Assembly (NCBI GenBank): GCA_038087035.1
Contig: CP051187.1
Span: 2,981,001-3,045,000 of the forward strand
From: Gloeotrichia echinulata CP02
GTDB lineage: Bacteria > Cyanobacteriota > Cyanobacteriia > Cyanobacteriales > Nostocaceae
DNA: 64,000 nucleotides
Direction of reading: 5' to 3'
Shown: positions 8,062 to 17,661 of the stretch, piece after piece
How the letters are laid out: every line of letters starts with the position of its first letter
Numbering within the stretch: the stretch's first letter is position 1
Notes under the pieces: generated by a model
Database searches by the model: none
The model's input: only the letters and a program-made list of their open reading frames with translations
What the model was told of the DNA's origin: nothing
Made by a program: the position numbers and the translations under genes

Positions 8062-8655
8062 TTATACAATGATTTGAGCCATTGTAGTAACCGTCATAAT
8101 TTGTGTATCGGTGGATTCTAAGTCAAATTCCCAGCCTAATTTTGCTGAATAATCGTTAATAATGGTCAGTAAACCTATACCAGAACTTTTACTATCTTCT
8201 TCTGCGGCTATTTTTTCCAGTTGCTGTACATATAACTCCTGAGTATCGCTAGAAAGTAATTCTTGAATAAAGGCTTGAAATTTGGCAACGCCGTGAGCAT
8301 TAATACTGTTATTCGTGAAAATCACAGCAGTCAATTTTTCGCTATCCTCTATATAATAAATCCCAAATGTAACTGGATAATCATCGTTCATTTCTTGAAA
8401 TTTTACAGCATTTTCCAAAAGTTCATTACCGATATAACTTATGGAATTTTTACACTCTTTAATACGATTCGCCCCATCAGGATCGTCTTTATCAATTGAG
8501 ACAATATTTGCAAAATAGTCAGCAATATAATAAGCACATAAACGGTGATTACGCCACTGTCTTTGACTGGTTCGAGAAACAGTATTAAAGGTTAATTCTA
8601 AACAATGATGGTTTGGGGGAAACTCTTCAATAAATTCTCCAAAAATTTGGCTCAT
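8062..8655 (-). CDS. Anti-sigma-type serine kinase, ATP-binding (HmpW/SiaB-like)
   Basis: A 197-residue protein with the GHKL ATPase fold. SYIGNELLENAVKF is the N-box (Glu and Asn), and SSGIGLLTIINDYSAKLG is the G-rich box. It resembles SiaB/DUF6272-type kinases, which phosphorylate a STAS partner. The STAS gene at 7549-7902 is the obvious substrate and the PP2C protein encoded just upstream the opposing phosphatase. The 146-base gap to the PP2C gene holds part of a palindromic repeat, so coupling is probably transcriptional rather than translational. Confidence 0.7.
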   Translation of the reverse strand: MSQIFGEFIEEFPPNHHCLELTFNTVSRTSQRQWRNHRLCAYYIADYFANIVSIDKDDPDGANRIKECKNSISYIGNELLENAVKFQEMNDDYPVTFGIYYIEDSEKLTAVIFTNNSINAHGVAKFQAFIQELLSSDTQELYVQQLEKIAAEEDSKSSGIGLLTIINDYSAKLGWEFDLESTDTQIMTVTTMAQIIV

Positions 8656-8801
8656 TTCTGTTACCTACTAATTAGTATATCAAAACTGTCAGATTTGTTT
8701 GTCTTATCAATTTTAAATGAGGGCGTAGGGTGCGTCATAAAAACAGATAATTTATGAAATTCAATCTTTTAGGGATGACGCCAGTTAAACATTCTCTAAA
8801 T

Positions 8802-10121
8802 TTATTGATTTTTAATTTTGCTATCTTTAATCCGAGAAAATGCCAATTTTTTCTTTTTGTTGACATTCTCATCAATGTCCTCCAATAATTCTTCCCCATC
8901 AAATGTTTCTTCGCTTGCAAATGTTTCCCGCTGCTCAAATGGTAGCTGTTTGATCACCACTAAAGTAATATCGTCAAACACCTTTTGTTGACCTATAAAA
9001 TTTTTAACATCATCAATTATTGCTTGCTTAATTTCTGGGGCGGAACCCTGCCAATTTTGACTAATAACTTCGCATAATCGCTCTAGCCCATATTGTTTTT
9101 TATCGATGTTGTAAGCTTCAGGAATTCCATCAGTATAGAGAATAACTCCATCGCCTACATCTAATTCGATGATGGTATGATTGATAAAATCAGTAATTTC
9201 TTCATCTAACCCAATTGGGAATCCGAGATCTATTGTGTTAACGCGCTCAATATCACCCCCATTCCGCACTATAATAGTTTCTTCGTGCTGACCGCTGATA
9301 CTGATTCTGCCTTGTGAATAAGTGAGAATGACTAAAGTTAAATTCTTCTCAGAATTCATGCGGCGGACATTTTTATAAATAGTGCGGTTGAGAGCATCCA
9401 AAAATTTAACGGGATCGAGTTCTTGAATCTCTTTGAGAGTCCTGACTGCTGTTTGCGTCATTACCATTAAAATACCACTTTCCAAACCATGTCCGGTAAC
9501 ATCACCAATCCCTATTGTAGTGATACCGTCTGTGTGCAGAACGTCGTAGTAGTCGCCACCTACTTCGTCCGCAGGTTCCATATAACATGCAATATCTAAA
9601 TCTTCAATCGCCTTGAGTTCCTCTGCTGTTGGTAAAATCATTTTTTGCATTTGGTGCAACATATCCAATTCTTTCGCCATACGGAAGTTTTCCGCCTGGA
9701 GAATGGCTTCTGCTTCGTTGCGTTTGAGCAGGTTGACGTATGCTTTAGAATGGTAACGGATGCGGGCGATTAGTTCGGCTGAATCTGGGAGTTTGACTAA
9801 ATAATCGTTGGCTCCTAATGCAAAAGCTTTTGCTTTGATGACTGGTTCTTCTTTACTAGAAAGAACTATTAAAGGAACGTATTTTGTAGGAGCATTTTGG
9901 GCGCGTAAAAAACGCACTAATACTAATCCTTCCATCTCTGGCATCACTAAATCCTGTAAAATGATGGTTGGCTGACAGGACTTAGCGACTTTGAGAGCTT
10001 TAGTAGGGTCGCTACAGTAATGAAATGTGATGTCTTTTTCTGGAAGCAACATGCGACGAATAGCTTCGGCGATCATTGGCTGATCATCGATGAGTAAAAC
10101 TGTAATTGGGTCTTCTATCAT
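8802..10121 (-). CDS. Response regulator with PP2C/SpoIIE phosphatase output (RsbU/HmpU-like)
   Basis: 439 residues. Residues 1-130 form a receiver: LLIDDQP acidic pair, phospho-acceptor Asp in LQDLVMPEM, Lys in YLVKLPD. A short coiled linker follows, then a SpoIIE-type PP2C domain with EPADEVGGDYYDV, GIGDVTGHGLESG, GVILYTDGIPEA and FDDITLVVI metal-binding motifs. It ends with an acidic then basic tail. Such proteins dephosphorylate a phospho-STAS protein when the receiver is phosphorylated. Genes for a CheA-type kinase and CheB lie immediately upstream, and the kinase and STAS genes downstream. It therefore links chemosensing to partner switching and occupies the place held by the diguanylate cyclase WspR in Wsp operons. 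Confidence 0.85.
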   Translation of the reverse strand: MIEDPITVLLIDDQPMIAEAIRRMLLPEKDITFHYCSDPTKALKVAKSCQPTIILQDLVMPEMEGLVLVRFLRAQNAPTKYVPLIVLSSKEEPVIKAKAFALGANDYLVKLPDSAELIARIRYHSKAYVNLLKRNEAEAILQAENFRMAKELDMLHQMQKMILPTAEELKAIEDLDIACYMEPADEVGGDYYDVLHTDGITTIGIGDVTGHGLESGILMVMTQTAVRTLKEIQELDPVKFLDALNRTIYKNVRRMNSEKNLTLVILTYSQGRISISGQHEETIIVRNGGDIERVNTIDLGFPIGLDEEITDFINHTIIELDVGDGVILYTDGIPEAYNIDKKQYGLERLCEVISQNWQGSAPEIKQAIIDDVKNFIGQQKVFDDITLVVIKQLPFEQRETFASEETFDGEELLEDIDENVNKKKKLAFSRIKDSKIKNQ

Positions 10122-10178
10122 GGCTTTCGTCTCCTTTTGACATATTTAATAATTCATAATTTAGTTAGAATTTAGAAT

Positions 10179-11213
10179 TTATGATTTTAATAGTCGTCCG
10201 ATTAAAGTAGAGGCGATCGCATTAATAGGTAAACTCTCCACAGCCGCACCCAATTCTACAGCAGCTTTGGGCATTCCATAAACTACAGAAGTCTGCTGAT
10301 CTTGGGCGATTGTATGCCATCCTTTTTGCTGTAACACACTTAGCCCTTCTGCTCCATCTTTACCCATACCAGTCAATAAAACTGCAGTTCCCCGACGGTG
10401 CCAATACTGGGCGACACTTTTGAAAAAAACATCGACGGAAGGCCGATAAGGATAATCAATCGGTTCTTTGGTGTAACCCAAGCTCAAATTTGATTGTAAC
10501 TTGAGGTGATCATTAGTCCCAGCAATTAGGACTTTTCCTACTTCTAAATGACTCCCTGCTGTGGCTAGCTTGACAGTTAAAGGTGTCTGTTGATTTAGCC
10601 ATTCAACTAAACCAGGCGTAAATTGAGCATCCACATGTTGAACAATCGCTATCGCCGCCCCAAAGTTTGCTGGTAAATGTGAGAGAATTGTCGCTAGGGC
10701 GTTAGGACCACCTGTGGAAGCACCAATCACAATTAATGGCGGAACCTGGGACTCCAGAGCAGAAAATCGAGATGGCGAACTTTGTCCCAGAGTTTTAGAT
10801 TTGGTAGTTGGCGCTGGTTTACCAATTAGTTTGCGAATAGTGGTAATTTTTCCTAAGAAAACCTCTGCAGCTTCAGGATTACCACTAACCCCAAAAACAG
10901 GTGTACTAACTGCATCTAATGCTCCATATCCCATTGCTTCAAAAACTTTGGATGCATTTTGTCCGACATTTGCTGTCACTACTAAAATGGCACAAGGAGA
11001 GTTTTTCATGATTTGACGAGTTGCTTCTACCCCATCCATCACCGGCATGATTAAGTCCATCAAAATCAAGTCTGGTGTATCTTGGGCGCATTTACTAACT
11101 GCTTCAGCACCATCACGAGCTATCCAAGCCACTTCACACCCTGGGACAGTAATTAAGACACGCTTTAACGTCTCTACTGCCATTACCATGTCGTTAACAA
11201 TTGCAATCCTCAT
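10179..11213 (-). CDS. cheB: Chemotaxis response regulator protein-glutamate methylesterase CheB (WspF-like)
   Basis: 344 residues. The receiver domain (phospho-Asp in LILMDLIMPVMDG) is joined to a methylesterase with the Ser of VIGASTGGPNAL, the His of IVQHVD and the Asp of LLTGMGKDGAEGL, the catalytic triad. It removes methyl groups from the MCP and so provides adaptation against CheR. It sits between the CheA and REC-PP2C genes in the same orientation with short gaps, as WspF does in Wsp loci. Confidence 0.9.
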   Translation of the reverse strand: MRIAIVNDMVMAVETLKRVLITVPGCEVAWIARDGAEAVSKCAQDTPDLILMDLIMPVMDGVEATRQIMKNSPCAILVVTANVGQNASKVFEAMGYGALDAVSTPVFGVSGNPEAAEVFLGKITTIRKLIGKPAPTTKSKTLGQSSPSRFSALESQVPPLIVIGASTGGPNALATILSHLPANFGAAIAIVQHVDAQFTPGLVEWLNQQTPLTVKLATAGSHLEVGKVLIAGTNDHLKLQSNLSLGYTKEPIDYPYRPSVDVFFKSVAQYWHRRGTAVLLTGMGKDGAEGLSVLQQKGWHTIAQDQQTSVVYGMPKAAVELGAAVESLPINAIASTLIGRLLKS

Positions 11214-11326
11214 TTATTAGTTGTTTTTTGTTGCTTACTAAACTATTTACAGGAATTTTACAGGAATTATATTTGATTTTGAACATCTATGATTCTCCAT
11301 GCCCAATCCCCCATTGCTTACCTAGA

Positions 11327-14146
11327 TTAATTACCAATCAAATCTAACACGGCATTGACTAAGGTATCATCATGAAAGCTGGCTTTGGTTAAATAATAAT
11401 CAGCCCCAGCTTCTAACCCCCTAAGTCTGTCTTCTTCGCGGTCTTTATAGGATACGATAATTATCGGTATTGAGTTCAACTTCGGATTGTTTTTAATTTT
11501 GCTCACCAGTTCAATTCCGTTCATTCTGGGCATATCAATATCACTAATCACTAAGTCATAATGCTTATTAGAAACTGTGTACCAACCCTCGACGCCATCC
11601 ACCGCCACATCAACTTTATAACCTTTATTTTCTAGTAATTTTCTCTCCATTTCTCGGACAGTTATCGAATCATCAACTACCAAAATACTCTTGCGGCTTT
11701 CGAGTATGGCAGTACTAATTTCCTTGTCGAATCGGCTTAATTTGCTGTTATTGAGTAGATTATCAACAGAGCGAATTAAATCAGAAATATCGACAATCAG
11801 GATGGGTGAACCATCTCCCATGAGAGCCGCAGCACTAATATCTTGAACTTTTCCTAATCGGGGATCTAAAGGTCTAACGACTAAATCATGTTCGCCCAAA
11901 AATCGATCTACTACTAATCCATAATAATCTGATTGTTCACCAATTATAACAACAGGTAAGGCATCAGATTTGGGTGTAGATTCCGGCAACTCTAACACCT
12001 GATGGGCTGATACCAAACCAATATTTTTATTGTCCATTGTGAAATACTGGCGATTTTCAATTGAATAAATTTCCTTTTTTTCCACCATAACAATTTGCTC
12101 AATTCTTGCTAAAGGGAAAGCATAAGGTTCACCAGATATTTCTACTAACAGGGTACGAACAACAGATAAAGTTAGAGGTAATTGGAAGTGAAAAGTCATG
12201 CCTTTTCCTGGTACAGAAAATGCGCGGACATTACCACCAACTTCTTGAGCCATGCTTTTAGCAATATCTAAACCCACGCCACGGCCAGAAATTTCTGTTA
12301 CCTGCTTGGCTGTAGAAAATCCAGGTAAAAACAGAAATTCCATGAGTTCACTTTCACTAAGTTGATCTACCATTTCTGATGATGTTAGTCCCTTGGTGAC
12401 AATTTTTTGGCGCAACCAATCAAAGTTAATTCCTCGACCATCATCGGAGATGGTAATAGATAGCATTCCCCCACGATGAACGGCTTCGAGTCGCACGGTT
12501 CCTTCAGCTAGTTTATCAACGGCTAGGCGTTCTTCGGGTAGCTCAATACCGTGATCGACGGAGTTACGCAAAATATGCGTGAGGGGAGCTTCTAATTTCT
12601 TTAAAATATCACGATCAACGGGTGTAGATTTGCCGAGAATATCGAATTTTACTTGCTTACCTAGGCTTCTGGCCAAATCGCGAATCATTCGGGGGAACCC
12701 TTGTACCCCATCGGCGAAAGGACGCATATTAGAGGCAATTACTTCTCGGTAGAGGCGATCGCTTAAACTAGCAGTACGACGCGCAAATAATTCTAGTGCG
12801 TCCAGGCGATCGCCCAAAATCTCGCGACATTCTGACTCTTTTAACCTCGCAGCTTCCAAATACTTCTGGCTTTCTTGGTAGCGACCCACAGCTACAGCTT
12901 CCTGAAATTGTTGCAGAATTTTCGACAGTTGCAGTTGTCGTTTTTTGAGAATCATCAGCGAATCTGCAAAGGGTTGTAGCCAATTGGCTTCAATCAGGGA
13001 CTCACCCGCCAAACCCATGATCCGATTTAAGTTTTCGGCGTTGACCCTGACAACTCGGTCATTGGTCGGGAGTAGCTGTATTGTCGGCTGGCCTGTTGGT
13101 TCGACGTTGGTCAGTTCACTGGATTTAGGTTTAACAATTGATGTCGTCTCAACTGAGGCGGTTTTCGCCCCTGCTGGCGTCTGAGTTGGGGGGGGAGGTG
13201 GGGGAGCAATTTCTACTCGTCCTGTTGTCTGGGTTTTCTCTCCCGTCAACACGCCAGCAATTTGCTGTCTGGTTGCTGTAATCTGTTGTCGATGTTCTGA
13301 CAACCAAGGATTTAATTTCACTGGCTCTAACTGACTAATGTTGAGGAGTAAATCGACACCTTGCAACAATACATCAACATCATCTGCTTCTAGGGTAATT
13401 GTGTGGTTTTGGGCGGCGACAAAGCAATCTTCCATTAAGTGAGCTAGGTTCACAGCCGCATCAATAGCTACAATCCTCGCAGCGCCTTTGATGGAATGGG
13501 CTGCTCGCATCAAAGATTCTAGCACTTTGGCAGATTGAGGTTGGCTTTCTAAGGATAGCAGCCCTTCATTTAAGATGTTTGCCTGACCTTCTACTTCCAA
13601 GCGGAACAAATCCAGCATGGAGGTATCGCTGATATTTACTACCTCTTCTGTGATTGGCGGTGGTGGGGGAGGTGGGGGAGGTGGGGGAGAAATTGGCTCC
13701 GTAATTTCCCTATGTATATTTAGTAATACCATCTCCACTGTCCCCGTAAGTAGGGCAGTAATTTTCTGTGTGGTTGTAGAAATTTCCTGGTGATGTTCTG
13801 ATAGCCAAAGGTCTAAATCTGCTTCTCCTACTTGGCTAATCTTCAGCAGTGCATCGACACCTAAGCGTAGTACCGGAATCTGAGCCAGTGTAATTGTTTG
13901 ATTTTGGGCGGTAACAAAATATTCTTCTAGGCTGTGAGATAGGGAAGCAGCAGCATCAATTTCCACAAGATCAGCTACCCCTTTGACAGCATGAGCAGCC
14001 CGCATCAGCGATTCCAGTGTTTGGGAAGACTGGGGTTGAGTTTCGAGAGCTAAAAGCCCCTCTTTGAAGATCGCAGCCTGGGCTTCTACTTCCAGCCGGA
14101 ACAAATCTAGTATGGTTAAGTCCCCCATATCTTGCTTATTGTCCAT
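11327..14146 (-). CDS. Hybrid chemotaxis kinase CheA with two Hpt domains and a receiver (WspE-like)
   Basis: 939 residues. Two Hpt domains, with phospho-His52 (RAAHAVKG) and His217 (RAAHSIKG), are near duplicates, each starting DLFRLEVE. The linkers are proline-rich: 11 prolines at 154-164, encoded by a GGTGGGGGA simple repeat, and a second proline run after Hpt2. Next come the dimerisation helix, a HATPase (RNSVDHGIELPEER, DDGRGIN, GRGVGLD), a CheW-like domain and a C-terminal receiver with VISDIDMPRMNG. It should phosphorylate the REC-PP2C protein and CheB. The start overlaps the stop of the upstream CheW gene by one base (TAATG), indicating translational coupling. Confidence 0.9.
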   Translation of the reverse strand: MDNKQDMGDLTILDLFRLEVEAQAAIFKEGLLALETQPQSSQTLESLMRAAHAVKGVADLVEIDAAASLSHSLEEYFVTAQNQTITLAQIPVLRLGVDALLKISQVGEADLDLWLSEHHQEISTTTQKITALLTGTVEMVLLNIHREITEPISPPPPPPPPPPPITEEVVNISDTSMLDLFRLEVEGQANILNEGLLSLESQPQSAKVLESLMRAAHSIKGAARIVAIDAAVNLAHLMEDCFVAAQNHTITLEADDVDVLLQGVDLLLNISQLEPVKLNPWLSEHRQQITATRQQIAGVLTGEKTQTTGRVEIAPPPPPPTQTPAGAKTASVETTSIVKPKSSELTNVEPTGQPTIQLLPTNDRVVRVNAENLNRIMGLAGESLIEANWLQPFADSLMILKKRQLQLSKILQQFQEAVAVGRYQESQKYLEAARLKESECREILGDRLDALELFARRTASLSDRLYREVIASNMRPFADGVQGFPRMIRDLARSLGKQVKFDILGKSTPVDRDILKKLEAPLTHILRNSVDHGIELPEERLAVDKLAEGTVRLEAVHRGGMLSITISDDGRGINFDWLRQKIVTKGLTSSEMVDQLSESELMEFLFLPGFSTAKQVTEISGRGVGLDIAKSMAQEVGGNVRAFSVPGKGMTFHFQLPLTLSVVRTLLVEISGEPYAFPLARIEQIVMVEKKEIYSIENRQYFTMDNKNIGLVSAHQVLELPESTPKSDALPVVIIGEQSDYYGLVVDRFLGEHDLVVRPLDPRLGKVQDISAAALMGDGSPILIVDISDLIRSVDNLLNNSKLSRFDKEISTAILESRKSILVVDDSITVREMERKLLENKGYKVDVAVDGVEGWYTVSNKHYDLVISDIDMPRMNGIELVSKIKNNPKLNSIPIIIVSYKDREEDRLRGLEAGADYYLTKASFHDDTLVNAVLDLIGN

Positions 14147-14835
14147 TACAGAATCCTCCGGACTAGAGTATAAAACAATAAATCTGCATCTAAATAATTT
14201 ACCTTATGCTCCTGCCAGTAAATGACCCCTTTGGTATAGGCTGCTGCGGCTTTGGAAATGACCACTGGCGTATTTTGCAATTCACTAATTTGGAAGCGAT
14301 GCACTCCACACACCTCATCAACTGGAAACACCCAGCGGTTATCTTCAGAGGCTATCACCATCATTCGTTTAGATACTACAGCATTGACATTCTGGGAGGA
14401 ATCAGCTATAACCGCCAGGCTGAGAAGATGGGTGAGGGAAATGCATAGGAGAATTTCGCCACGAATGTTAACCAGACCCATAAACAGTTCGTTACTGCGA
14501 TGTGGGAGGCTGTGAATTACACAGGGCTGAGTGACTTCCTGAAGTAACCGCACCGGTAAAGCTAACCATTCATCTGTTAAACGGAAGATCATCACTGATA
14601 GAGTTTCTGCTGACCGCACCAGCGCTCTATTTATTGACGCTAAGGAATCATCTGGCTGAGTTTTTGCCAGGATCTCGGTCCATTCATGCAGATATTCTGA
14701 CGACGCTTCCCGTTCTAATAAACTCCGCCCAGCCAGAGAATATACGGAACAATTGCGACAGTGAATTGCCGTTTTTAGCTCCCGACAGGAGCGATCGCCC
14801 TCTACTCCAATCTGGTTCCAGCAATCATCGCTCAT
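14146..14835 (-). CDS. CheW-domain coupling protein with Cys-rich N-terminus (WspD-like)
   Basis: 229 residues. The first 35 carry CWNQIGVEGDRSC and HCRNCSVYS, a cysteine pattern I recall from WspD-type coupling proteins. It may bind a metal or cluster, which is unproven. The remainder is a CheW fold (LPVRLLQEVT, LPHRSNELFMGLVNIRGEIL). It would bridge the MCP and CheA. The stop overlaps the CheA start, and the MCP gene ends 15 bases upstream. Confidence 0.8.
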   Translation of the reverse strand: MSDDCWNQIGVEGDRSCRELKTAIHCRNCSVYSLAGRSLLEREASSEYLHEWTEILAKTQPDDSLASINRALVRSAETLSVMIFRLTDEWLALPVRLLQEVTQPCVIHSLPHRSNELFMGLVNIRGEILLCISLTHLLSLAVIADSSQNVNAVVSKRMMVIASEDNRWVFPVDEVCGVHRFQISELQNTPVVISKAAAAYTKGVIYWQEHKVNYLDADLLFYTLVRRIL

Positions 14836-14850
14836 GGGTCTGGTGTCCTT

Positions 14851-16344
14851 TTAATTATTATCTACTCTAAAACGAGCGATTTCCTGACGCAAGGCTTGTG
14901 CAGCGCTATTCAATTGACTAATTGCACCGTTCACCTCTACCAAAGACTCTGCAGTTTGTGAGGAAGCTTCACTCAATTGCAGCATCGCTTGACTGATTTG
15001 CTCTGCTCCTTGGGACTGTCCTTCCACACTATTACTTACATCTTGAAACCGGGGGTTGAGGGTTTGGACTTGCTGAATAATTAATTCCAATTTTGTGCTG
15101 ATATTTCGCACATCATCCACTCCTTTTTCTACTTCTTTGGAGAATTTATCCATTTCCATCACCCCAGTTGAAACTGCTCCTTGCATCTCTTTTACCATGT
15201 TTTCAATATCCAATGTAGCGACTGCTGTTTGGTCGGCAAGGCGGCGAATTTCTCTGGCTACGACCGCAAAACCTGTACCATATTCTCCGGCTTTTTCTGC
15301 TTCAATAGCTGCGTTCAGGGAGAGTAAATTGGTTTGATCTGCTACTTTGGTAATCGTAGTGACGATAGTATTAATGTTGTTAGATTTTTCGCTGATTACT
15401 CGCAGTTTGGTGGAAATAATTGTCGTCGCATCTGCTAACTGTAGCATCGATTTTTCCATGTGGATTAACTCTTTTTGCGAGTCACCTGCAGCTTGGGCTG
15501 TCGCTTGAGATTTATCCTCGACTTCATCCATTGTCCTTACCAGTTGTCCAGAAGTGGCTGCAATTTCTCTGGCTGTAGCGGCGACTTCGTTTGTCGAAGC
15601 TACCTGTTCGGTCATCGTTGCTTCTAGTTGCTTTCCTGATGCGGCAATTTGGGTGCTTGAGGTGGTAATCTGAATCCCGGATGTCTGTACTTGGCGAATT
15701 AAATTAACTATTTGTTGGGTAATTATATATGCCACTGTTAGGGCTATTGCTAAAGCCACCAATGGCATGATTACAGATACTAAGCTGATGAAATTAAGAG
15801 AATTTCTTGTATGTTCTGTATTGCTTTTCGATTCCTCTAATATTCTTTGTGTAATGTCTGTATTCGCTTGATCAAATTCACCAATGATTTTTTTAGATCC
15901 TGGTAGGAATAACGCTACAGCTTCCTTTTGTTTCCCCTGATCTACAAGACGAAAAGTTTTGTTGCTCAACTCCACAAAATCGGATTCCAGTTGCCGCATT
16001 TTGTTAAATATTTGGAGGTATTTACCTGTTAATGGATCGTTCAATAAACTTTCTACGCGGTTCACATTTTCTTGAAATTTATCTTTTTCTTTGTTAAAAT
16101 ATTCTAAAGAATTATCGGCATTTCCTACCAGAAGATAGCCACGAACTTGGCGACCCATCCCATAAATTCTTAAGGTCATGTCATCGGTTATTAAATTGAT
16201 ATCGTTTAATTTATCAACTTTATTAAATGTCGCTATTGTCTGAGTAGAATTGACATAGACTATCGCACTAAATACTAAAGATAATACACTGGGGACTGCA
16301 TAGCCGAGAAGTAACCGATCTCTGACTTTCCAATTTTCAAACAT
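14851..16344 (-). CDS. Methyl-accepting chemotaxis protein with 4HB-type sensor (WspA-like)
   Basis: 497 residues: N-terminal membrane helix (GYAVPSVLSLVFSAIVYV), a periplasmic helical bundle of about 150 residues, a second membrane helix (LVSVIMPLVALAIALTVAYI), a HAMP-like segment and a long signalling hairpin. The hairpin tip ADQTNLLSLNAAIEAEKAGE is the near-invariant CheA/CheW contact region. The sensed signal is unknown; Wsp-type receptors respond to surface contact. It is the only receptor in the cluster. Confidence 0.9.
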   Translation of the reverse strand: MFENWKVRDRLLLGYAVPSVLSLVFSAIVYVNSTQTIATFNKVDKLNDINLITDDMTLRIYGMGRQVRGYLLVGNADNSLEYFNKEKDKFQENVNRVESLLNDPLTGKYLQIFNKMRQLESDFVELSNKTFRLVDQGKQKEAVALFLPGSKKIIGEFDQANTDITQRILEESKSNTEHTRNSLNFISLVSVIMPLVALAIALTVAYIITQQIVNLIRQVQTSGIQITTSSTQIAASGKQLEATMTEQVASTNEVAATAREIAATSGQLVRTMDEVEDKSQATAQAAGDSQKELIHMEKSMLQLADATTIISTKLRVISEKSNNINTIVTTITKVADQTNLLSLNAAIEAEKAGEYGTGFAVVAREIRRLADQTAVATLDIENMVKEMQGAVSTGVMEMDKFSKEVEKGVDDVRNISTKLELIIQQVQTLNPRFQDVSNSVEGQSQGAEQISQAMLQLSEASSQTAESLVEVNGAISQLNSAAQALRQEIARFRVDNN

Positions 16345-16378
16345 CTTAATTTTTCCTCAATTTAACCTAGCTAATTAT

Positions 16379-17656
16379 CTACTTATCTAATAAATTTTGC
16401 AATCGCTGAATTCGCTGTCTTAAGACTGCTGCTCTAGCAATATCCCCACGATTTTCTATGAGTAAAGTTAGGTGCATCAGTGCATCATAATCATTAGGTT
16501 CTAGATAAATTGCTTTTTGAAAGCATTGCTCTGCTTGTTTTTCTCTACCCTGAGCTTGATAAATTTGCCCCAATAAAACATAAGCTTCCACATTCGTATA
16601 ATTCAGCTTTAGATATGTTTCACATAGTGTAGCTGCTTCACTTAACTGCCCACGATCTGCTAATTTACGGATACTTCCTAAGTCTATAGCTGACAGTAAA
16701 TTTTCTGGTTCAGTTTTATCATTTTTGATAGATTTTGGCGGTATTTTTTGAGGCTTTTCTGTTTCCTGCCTTGTTTCTAGCTGTAACCCGACTTTTTTAA
16801 CAGGTGCTACTTGATGATTTTTCTTTAATGAATTATCTATATCTTGAGATTTACTCTTGTTGTTATCTATTTTTCGATAAGCAAAAGCAAAAGCATGATC
16901 TACAGACTTCAAGTAAGACCTTGATGTTTGTCCGGTTTCAGCATGTCCCACAAATAATAGCCCTTGATTAGTTAATAAGCGCTCTAAATTTACCATGCTT
17001 TGCTCTCTCGCTGCTTGGTCGAAATAAATCAGAACATTGCGGCAGAAAATTACATCATAAGGCATCTTGTCAAACATAAAATAAGGAGATACTAGATTGC
17101 CATGTATAAAATTAACAGTATTTTTTACCAAATCACATAATTCATATTTATCCCCAATTTGAGTAAAATAACGCGCCCGAAATTCTAGATTGTTACCGCG
17201 AAAGGAATTTTGTCTGTAAACAGCTTCTCTTGCCTTAATTAAAGATTTTTTGCTAATATCAACGGCATCAATCACAAATTGATTGGGGCTTAAACCTGCA
17301 TTCAGTAGCGTCATAGCTATTGAATAAGGCTCTTCCCCAGAAGAACAAGGTATACTCAAAAGACGCAGTCTTGACTTACTCTTGCTTGATAACCACTCAG
17401 ATTTGATGTAATTCTCCAGAAAATTAAACGGTTCCCCATCCCGAAAAAACCAAGTTTCTGGAACAATCACCAATTCAATTAGTTCTTCTAATTCTTGAAT
17501 TGATGTTTGTAATTGTTGTAGATAGGTTCGCAAATCAGGCAATTTACAGGCTAATCTGCGCTTTTCTACAACTCTGGCAATCTCTTTAGAGCCAATGATA
17601 CTGGCAGAGACACCTATTTTCTCTTGCAACAGTGACTCAATTTTTGCCTGGATCAT
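16379..17656 (-). CDS. CheR-type MCP methyltransferase with C-terminal TPR repeats (WspC-like)
   Basis: 425 residues. The N-terminal helical part is followed by the SAM-dependent methyltransferase: VPETWFFRD, LSIPCSSGEEPYSIAM (SAM loop) and DVIFCRNVLIYFD. A lysine/glutamine-rich linker leads to about three TPR units (YVLLGQIYQAQGREKQAEQC, and EPNDYDALMHL) in the last 110 residues. It methylates receptor glutamates in opposition to CheB. The TPR extension is the WspC/FrzF architecture. It lies 5 bases from the next CheW gene. Confidence 0.9.
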   Translation of the reverse strand: MIQAKIESLLQEKIGVSASIIGSKEIARVVEKRRLACKLPDLRTYLQQLQTSIQELEELIELVIVPETWFFRDGEPFNFLENYIKSEWLSSKSKSRLRLLSIPCSSGEEPYSIAMTLLNAGLSPNQFVIDAVDISKKSLIKAREAVYRQNSFRGNNLEFRARYFTQIGDKYELCDLVKNTVNFIHGNLVSPYFMFDKMPYDVIFCRNVLIYFDQAAREQSMVNLERLLTNQGLLFVGHAETGQTSRSYLKSVDHAFAFAYRKIDNNKSKSQDIDNSLKKNHQVAPVKKVGLQLETRQETEKPQKIPPKSIKNDKTEPENLLSAIDLGSIRKLADRGQLSEAATLCETYLKLNYTNVEAYVLLGQIYQAQGREKQAEQCFQKAIYLEPNDYDALMHLTLLIENRGDIARAAVLRQRIQRLQNLLDK

Positions 17657-17661
17657 TGATG

